From: an archaeon
GTDB taxonomy: Archaea; Micrarchaeota; Micrarchaeia; Anstonellales; Bilamarchaeaceae
Length of the DNA stretch: 44,241 nucleotides
Direction of reading: 5' to 3'
NCBI GenBank assembly: GCA_020053355.1
Contig: JAGVNI010000020.1
Location: forward strand, 1-44,241
The notes below the pieces were generated by a model. It was not told the origin of the DNA, did no database searches, and worked only from the letters and a program-made list of their open reading frames with translations. Made by a program: the position numbers and the translations under genes. Below, piece by piece: positions 39,978-44,241 of this stretch (within the stretch, counting starts at the first letter, position 1; each line of letters starts with the position of its first letter).

Positions 39978-40829
39978 TCAGTACGGCTCATCGTAATCGT
40001 CATTACCCAGCGTAGATTGGCCGAATCGGCGTTTTTCATTTCCATCCGCCTCCACCGCGTTCCGGCCAGTCATTTCTCGCCCCTCGCCCATTTCGCTGGC
40101 GCTGCCGTTTCGGATGCCGAATTCCGGCACGGTCCAGCCGTTCTCCCGAAGCCACCTCCTCTTCTCCTTATGGTCGGGCACGATGCTCTCGACGAGGGAC
40201 CAGAAACGCACGCCATGGCTCCTGTATTTTGTATGGGCGAGCTCGTGGATGATGACATAATCCAGGACATCCTGCGGCATGAACAGAAGCCTGAAATTCA
40301 GGCTTATCGAGCCGTCCCGCGAGCAGCTGCCCCACCTGCTGGAGTTGTCCCTTATCGAAACATTGGGGACGTCAGAACCGAAATGCAGCCCGTTCAGGAG
40401 GCGGACCCTCTCGAGAAGGAGCGGCATAACCATGCCGGCTATCTTTTTCCGCGCGAGCCTGGAGGCGATATCCTTTTTTTCCGGGTGGCTTTCCACGACC
40501 CTCAATTCCAGCCTTCCATCCAAGACCTTCCCCCCGAACCTCTTCGAAGGCAAAAAAAAGATATTCAGGGGCTTGCCCATGGCCACGACCTTCTGCCCGT
40601 GGAAAAACGCAACCTTGCCTCCCTGCTCCATCCCCCACCTGCCCGTCTCTATCGATTTAATGGCCCTTTTAAGCAGGTTGGCAGCCACCCTCTCTTTTTC
40701 GGAATTTGGCCACCTTGCGGGAATGCTGAGGACGATGGCGCCGCCTTTCAGCCTTGCGCTGGCGGTGCGGTTTGCGCTCAACATCCGCCTGATTTCGAAC
40801 ACGATGCCCCTAACCAATGCCGTTTCCAA
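39978..40829 (-). CDS. YgjP-like (WLM/DUF45) zinc metallopeptidase
   Basis: 283 residues. RWGSCSRDGSISLNFRL and HELAHTKYRSHGVRFW (HELAH 195-199, third ligand H206) are the DUF45/YgjP signature, related to SprT and wss1-type proteases. In several genomes this family sits with type I restriction genes; none is seen here. The N-terminal 120 residues are beta-rich. The C-terminal 50 residues are polar and probably disordered. The longest frame starts with TTG at 40829; an ATG at 40784 is the alternative. A TATA-like GTTTAAAG near 40868 (reverse strand) would place transcription start near 40842. Confidence 0.8.
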   Translation of the reverse strand: METALVRGIVFEIRRMLSANRTASARLKGGAIVLSIPARWPNSEKERVAANLLKRAIKSIETGRWGMEQGGKVAFFHGQKVVAMGKPLNIFFLPSKRFGGKVLDGRLELRVVESHPEKKDIASRLARKKIAGMVMPLLLERVRLLNGLHFGSDVPNVSIRDNSSRWGSCSRDGSISLNFRLLFMPQDVLDYVIIHELAHTKYRSHGVRFWSLVESIVPDHKEKRRWLRENGWTVPEFGIRNGSASEMGEGREMTGRNAVEADGNEKRRFGQSTLGNDDYDEPY

Positions 40830-41024
40830 CCAAGACGCCTCAATGCCCGATTCGCATTGAAAACTTTAAACTGTTGCCTATGCATTCACGGCCGGGTGTG
40901 GGGTCCGGGCAATCGCGTGACTGGAACTTTTTTCGTCATCGCAGCCTAAGGCTATATCATTATATTCGCGGACGGTAAAGCAAAAGTACAGCTTATCCGA
41001 CGGAAAACGCACGCGGCGGGCAAT

Positions 41025-42275
41025 ATGACCGGCAACCAGACCGCAAACGGGGGAAGCCTCCAAAAAATGCTTGCCTCCCACATGCTATACACATTCATAG
41101 TGTCAGCCATGGGCGTGCTTGTCCCCCTGTACCTGCTGGACCAGAAAATCGACATCGCCATGATAGGCCTCATCCTCTCGCTCGGTCCGCTCACTTTCAC
41201 GGTTTTCCGGCTCCTGTTCGCCAGCATAGCCGATGACGTGGGGACCAGGGCAATCTCGATATTCTATGCCATGGCCAACCTTGTGGCCCTGGAATTCTAC
41301 CTGCTGGTCTTAACCCCATTCGGTTTCGTGGCGGCCATCCTGTCAGAAGGATTGAGGACCTCGGGCTTCTGGGCGATTGCGCGCACGGACGTATTGTCCG
41401 GAACCAACGTTCCGGAGCCCGGGCGGGAGCTCGCCAGGTTCTCTAACATGCGCCAGCTCGCCGACGGCCTTGGCAGGCTGGCCATCGGATTCTTCCTCGT
41501 CTTTTTCGCATTCCACGGTTCGCTTATCGTCCTGCTCGTCTGCTCGCTCTCATTGTTTGTGATAGTCATCTCAAGCTCCGAGCGGGCCCGCGTCGGCTTC
41601 CGGGTTGGGCGGAGCACCATGCGGCATATCTTCAAGCCGCGCTCATCCAGCTTCTGGAAGGCCTCCCTCCTCCAGTTGCTGGTATGGCTTCCCTACAACA
41701 TGCTGCAGGCGTTCCTCATCCCGGTATACCTTATATCGGAACTGAAGTTCGGTTATGCGGACGTAGGGCTGGTGCTCGCCCTGCTCTCCCTGGCCACGGC
41801 CGGGATATCGATAATCCTGATGAAGCTCGGCATCTCCAACCGCCTGCTCCTCATGCTGACATTGCTGAGCATCCCCGCCCTCGTCCTCATGCCGTTCCTT
41901 GGCGCAGACGGCATAATACTGCTCGCCTTGGTAGCGGTTTCATTCGGATGCAGCAATATCGTGGGCGAATACATCCTCGTGGACGTGGTCTTCCGGAGCA
42001 AGGACGTCTCGACCGATATCGGCGTGCTTTACATCCCCCTAAAAATCGCCGAAGTGCTCTTCCTGTCGCTCGGAGGCATTATGATAGCGAATTTCGGATT
42101 CACCCCCCTCTTCTTCCTCCTGGCCGCCTGCATAGGCGTATTCGTCATGCTCGGCCGTGCAGTTTTATCCCCCACCAGCAGCGGGGCTGCGGCCGTTCCG
42201 GGGGGCCATGCGAGGGCGCCAGGCGCCGGAGCATACGGTGGCGCAGCCCAGCCTCCCGGCTCAAAAAGTATATAA
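41025..42275 (+). CDS. MFS transporter
   Basis: 416 residues with twelve hydrophobic helices in two halves. Residues 40-60 to 200 form the first bundle, with the loop RSTMRHIFKPRSSSFWKASLL between halves, typical of the major facilitator superfamily. No substrate-specific motif recognised. The last 30 residues are Ala/Pro/Gly-rich and disordered. Its TAA stop lies inside the TATA box of the lipoate-ligase accessory gene. Upstream, TATATCATTATATTC (about 40952-40966) may be the promoter. Confidence 0.8.
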   Translation: MTGNQTANGGSLQKMLASHMLYTFIVSAMGVLVPLYLLDQKIDIAMIGLILSLGPLTFTVFRLLFASIADDVGTRAISIFYAMANLVALEFYLLVLTPFGFVAAILSEGLRTSGFWAIARTDVLSGTNVPEPGRELARFSNMRQLADGLGRLAIGFFLVFFAFHGSLIVLLVCSLSLFVIVISSSERARVGFRVGRSTMRHIFKPRSSSFWKASLLQLLVWLPYNMLQAFLIPVYLISELKFGYADVGLVLALLSLATAGISIILMKLGISNRLLLMLTLLSIPALVLMPFLGADGIILLALVAVSFGCSNIVGEYILVDVVFRSKDVSTDIGVLYIPLKIAEVLFLSLGGIMIANFGFTPLFFLLAACIGVFVMLGRAVLSPTSSGAAAVPGGHARAPGAGAYGGAAQPPGSKSI

Positions 42276-42276
42276 T
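42268..42276 (+). promoter_or_regulatory. TATA box of the lipoate ligase genes, overlapping the MFS stop
   Basis: GTATATAAT is centred about 26 bases before the ATG at 42299. The TAA of the MFS gene (42273-42275) is part of the box, so the two functions share the same bases. Confidence 0.6.
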
Positions 42277-42298
42277 CCGCCCGTGCGTTATCCTGATT

Positions 42299-42571
42299 AT
42301 GATGGCGGAGGAAAAAATAGCCGGCGGCAAGCTGGTCTGCGTCGAAGTCGAGGCAGTCCGCGGCCGAATCATCAGGGTGAAGATAACCGGCGACTTCTTC
42401 ATCCACCCGGAAGACGCAATATCCGGGTTGGAGAACGCGCTTCGCGGCGCATCCATAAATACCAGCGAATCCGAGGCGGAATCAATCCTGGCGGCCAATC
42501 TAGGGAATGCCACTTTAGTCGGCATGTCCTGCCATGACCTTGCACGCCTCTTCCGGAGGGCGGTTGGATGA
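42299..42571 (+). CDS. lplB: Lipoate-protein ligase accessory (C-terminal) domain, separate subunit
   Basis: 90 residues. GGKLVCVEVEAVRGRIIRVKITGDFFIHPED is the start of the LplA accessory domain (beta-rich), including the GDFFIHPED stretch. In Thermoplasma the ligase is bipartite, with this domain encoded separately and needed for lipoate adenylation. The TGA overlaps the ATG of the catalytic subunit (ATGA at 42568-42571), so they are translated together. A second ATG at 42302 is possible. Confidence 0.88.
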   Translation: MMAEEKIAGGKLVCVEVEAVRGRIIRVKITGDFFIHPEDAISGLENALRGASINTSESEAESILAANLGNATLVGMSCHDLARLFRRAVG

Positions 42572-43311
42572 TTTGGCGCGTGATTGACTATTCGGAGAAT
42601 GACGCTTTCATGAACATGGCCATTGACGAGTCCGTCAGCGAATCCGTAGCCGCAGGCGGGCCGCCCACCATCAGGTTCTACGGATGGAATCCCTGTGCGG
42701 TCTCCATCGGCTACTTCCAAAGCCTCGTCAAGGAGGTTGATGCGGCAAAATGCGCCGAGCATGGCGTCGACTTGGTGCGGAGGAGGACTGGCGGCGGGGC
42801 TGTCTATCACGATACCTACGGCGAAATCACTTACAGCGTCATAGGGAAGGAGGGCCTTTTTCCCAAGGACATCCTCGCATCATACCGCCAAATCTGCTCC
42901 TTTGTGGTGGATTCCCTGTCCATTCTCGGAATCGTTTCCGAGTTCAAGCCCATCAATGACATCGTCGTAGGCGGCAGGAAGATTTCCGGCAATGCCCAGA
43001 CCAGGCGCGGGGGCGTTCTTCTCCAGCACGGGACGATCCTCTATTCCGTGGACGTGGACAAGATGTTCACCCTGCTCAGAGTCTCGGACGAGAAAATCCG
43101 GGACAAGATGATTGCAAGCGCAAAGGAGCGCGTGACTTCAATATCGCGCGAACGAAATGTCGCAAGGGACCATGCGTACGGGGCTATTTTTGAGGGTTTC
43201 ACCCGTGGCAAGGCGTTTTCCCTTGGGGGGCTAAGCGAAAACGAGCGGGCCCGCGCCCTGTCCCTGGCCAAATCCAGATACACATCCGATTCCTGGAACC
43301 GGATGCGCTGA
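42568..43311 (+). CDS. lplA: Lipoate-protein ligase A catalytic subunit
   Basis: 247 residues. Motifs: MNMAIDESV, RFYGWNPCAVSIGYFQ, LVRRRTGGGAVYHDTYGEITYS (the RRxxGGGxVxHD signature), KPINDIVVGGRKISGNAQTRR (the lysine that contacts the lipoyl-adenylate) and LLQHGTILYSVD. With the accessory subunit it attaches lipoate to 2-oxoacid dehydrogenase E2 or GcvH proteins, none of which are in this window. The length fits the bipartite type that lacks its own C-terminal domain. Confidence 0.93.
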   Translation: MIWRVIDYSENDAFMNMAIDESVSESVAAGGPPTIRFYGWNPCAVSIGYFQSLVKEVDAAKCAEHGVDLVRRRTGGGAVYHDTYGEITYSVIGKEGLFPKDILASYRQICSFVVDSLSILGIVSEFKPINDIVVGGRKISGNAQTRRGGVLLQHGTILYSVDVDKMFTLLRVSDEKIRDKMIASAKERVTSISRERNVARDHAYGAIFEGFTRGKAFSLGGLSENERARALSLAKSRYTSDSWNRMR

Positions 43312-43320
43312 TTTCGCTAC

Positions 43321-43330
43321 TTTTATAATC
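43321..43330 (+). promoter_or_regulatory. TATA box of the secreted protein at 43351
   Basis: TTTTATAATC is centred about 26 bases before the ATG at 43351; leaderless. Confidence 0.6.
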
Positions 43331-43350
43331 GGTGTCCCCGATAGCCGTGC

Positions 43351-44241
43351 ATGTCGCGGGTCACATCAATCCTGTTGGTATTACTGGTGGCTATGTCCGT
43401 ATCCTTTGCCGAATCCGACGATGCCAAAGCGCAGCGCGTCCTTCAGAAGGCCGCTGATAATCTGGGATGGCCAACGACGGTGACAACTGACGAATCCGAC
43501 AACATCGGCACCGGAAAGACCTACACCGTGTCGGAAACAGGTGCAGGAAGCGATGACGACCTGCACGCATCCATCGCGGTTTTCGCCACAGACCAGGAGC
43601 CTGGCGTCTGGCTGACCTTCCTTGACGAGCAGTTTGGCTTGGACCGCTCGGGTTATCTGGGCAGGGATGCGGCAATATCCCGCTATGGCAAGAATTGCAA
43701 CCCAGAGGGCATCCCGAAGATGCTGAACGAGGTGTTCGTCGGCTTCTTTGAAAGCATTTTCGGCGAGTCTGACGACCCGGACAAGAACTGCATCACGGAG
43801 CATGGCGCCATCATCTATGCATGCGGGAAATACCTGTTCGCCGCGAGCGACGCGAGGGACGATGAGGGCGGCGAGGAGGACAACATCGCCGCTGCGATGT
43901 ACGCGGCGGCGCAGGAGGAAAAGCTGTGCGAATACGGCAGCACGCTGGTCATCCTGGCGCAATCAGCCGACAAACCCGGCTCAAAGAAACTCGCGGAGTT
44001 CGAAAAGATTGCCCAGGGAGTGAACGAATATTACGCATATAACACGTACGGCAAGCAGACATTCACATACACGTTCAAGGACGCGGACGGGACCAGGGGC
44101 GGCAGTGACTGGTACGAGGTGGCCCCCACGCAGGCTGGGGATGAAAAGGACTATGCCATAGCCGCGGTCAAAAAGGTTTTCGCGGGCGGAGACGTCCCGC
44201 AGGACCTCACTTTCGAGAGGATAGTGGTCGTCTATTCCGGC
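43351..44241 (+). CDS. Secreted protein, 3' partial
   Basis: The frame is open from the ATG to the window end (297 codons). Residues 1-20 form a signal peptide (MSRVTSILLVLLVAMSVSFA) with an FA-ES cleavage site. The mature region is acidic (many D and E, e.g. SDDPDKNC), with cysteines at about 114, 149, 160 and 195. No family recognised. The TATA box 26 bases upstream supports the start. It does not match known peptidase or transporter families by eye. Confidence 0.7.
   Translation, partial: MSRVTSILLVLLVAMSVSFAESDDAKAQRVLQKAADNLGWPTTVTTDESDNIGTGKTYTVSETGAGSDDDLHASIAVFATDQEPGVWLTFLDEQFGLDRSGYLGRDAAISRYGKNCNPEGIPKMLNEVFVGFFESIFGESDDPDKNCITEHGAIIYACGKYLFAASDARDDEGGEEDNIAAAMYAAAQEEKLCEYGSTLVILAQSADKPGSKKLAEFEKIAQGVNEYYAYNTYGKQTFTYTFKDADGTRGGSDWYEVAPTQAGDEKDYAIAAVKKVFAGGDVPQDLTFERIVVVYSG

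Noticed and set aside
1-44241. CRISPR arrays, insertion sequences or prophage
   Set aside because: I saw no regularly spaced repeats, transposase motifs, terminal inverted repeats or phage structural genes. The repeats present are the duplicated peptidase cassettes and short local repeats.

Overview
This window looks archaeal, probably from a DPANN-type lineage (Micrarchaeota or Diapherotrites are possible, but I cannot fix the rank). The evidence is an Orc1/Cdc6-type initiator, archaeal release factor aRF1, uL11, an NMD3-like protein, the RNase P protein Rpp21, DUF2070 and DUF63 membrane proteins, type 2 IPP isomerase plus a geranylgeranyl-diphosphate-type synthase, a class III signal peptide, tRNA genes with several introns, and TATA boxes about 26 bases before many start codons (leaderless transcripts). 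GC is fairly high, so long antisense shadow frames are common and were left out.

Layout. 1-1729: a 3' gene stub, a DUF1624 acyltransferase-like membrane protein and an ATP-cone/Mrr nuclease fusion. 1778-2889: an orc1/cdc6 gene with an ORB-like dyad upstream (candidate origin). 2894-7517: three tandem copies of a two-gene cassette, each a small helical protein followed by a predicted cytoplasmic zinc metallopeptidase, with one extra small gene between copies 2 and 3. 7664-18065: a hypothetical, a flippase-like protein, NMD3-like, DUF2070 (with a leader of three consecutive perfect hairpins), a GuaD-like deaminase, DUF63, Rpp21, prenyl synthase and two coupled surface/membrane proteins. 18123-28584: lipoprotein, aRF1, PurE, a beta-carbonic anhydrase diverging from a two-domain carbonic-anhydrase-like protein, GlmS, a PQQ-type beta-propeller protein behind uL11, a membrane protein and a HEAT-repeat lipoprotein.

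28666-35283: IPP isomerase, then two adjacent proteins that I read as very divergent RelA/SpoT homologues (degenerate HD half, recognisable synthetase half), an Lrp/AsnC regulator, a bacterial-type (GSI-beta) glutamine synthetase and an isochorismatase-like hydrolase. This could be a nitrogen/starvation island. 35333-35768: divergent tRNA-Lys(TTT) and tRNA-Cys(GCA) genes, each apparently carrying two introns, one of them non-canonical (D-loop, T-arm). 35838-37590: a CaCA antiporter with a lost acidic residue, tandem operator-like dyads, a strongly promoted structured RNA of about 230 nt and a pilin-like gene. 37888-44241: a coiled-coil protein, YjbQ, a YgjP-like metallopeptidase, an MFS transporter, a split lipoate ligase (accessory domain + catalytic subunit) and a secreted protein running off the end.

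The most novel-looking elements are the triplicated peptidase cassettes, the tandem RSH-like pair, the double-intron tRNAs, the triple-hairpin leader, the unassigned structured RNA and the half-degenerate carbonic anhydrase. All family calls come from reading motifs by eye; no database search was run.
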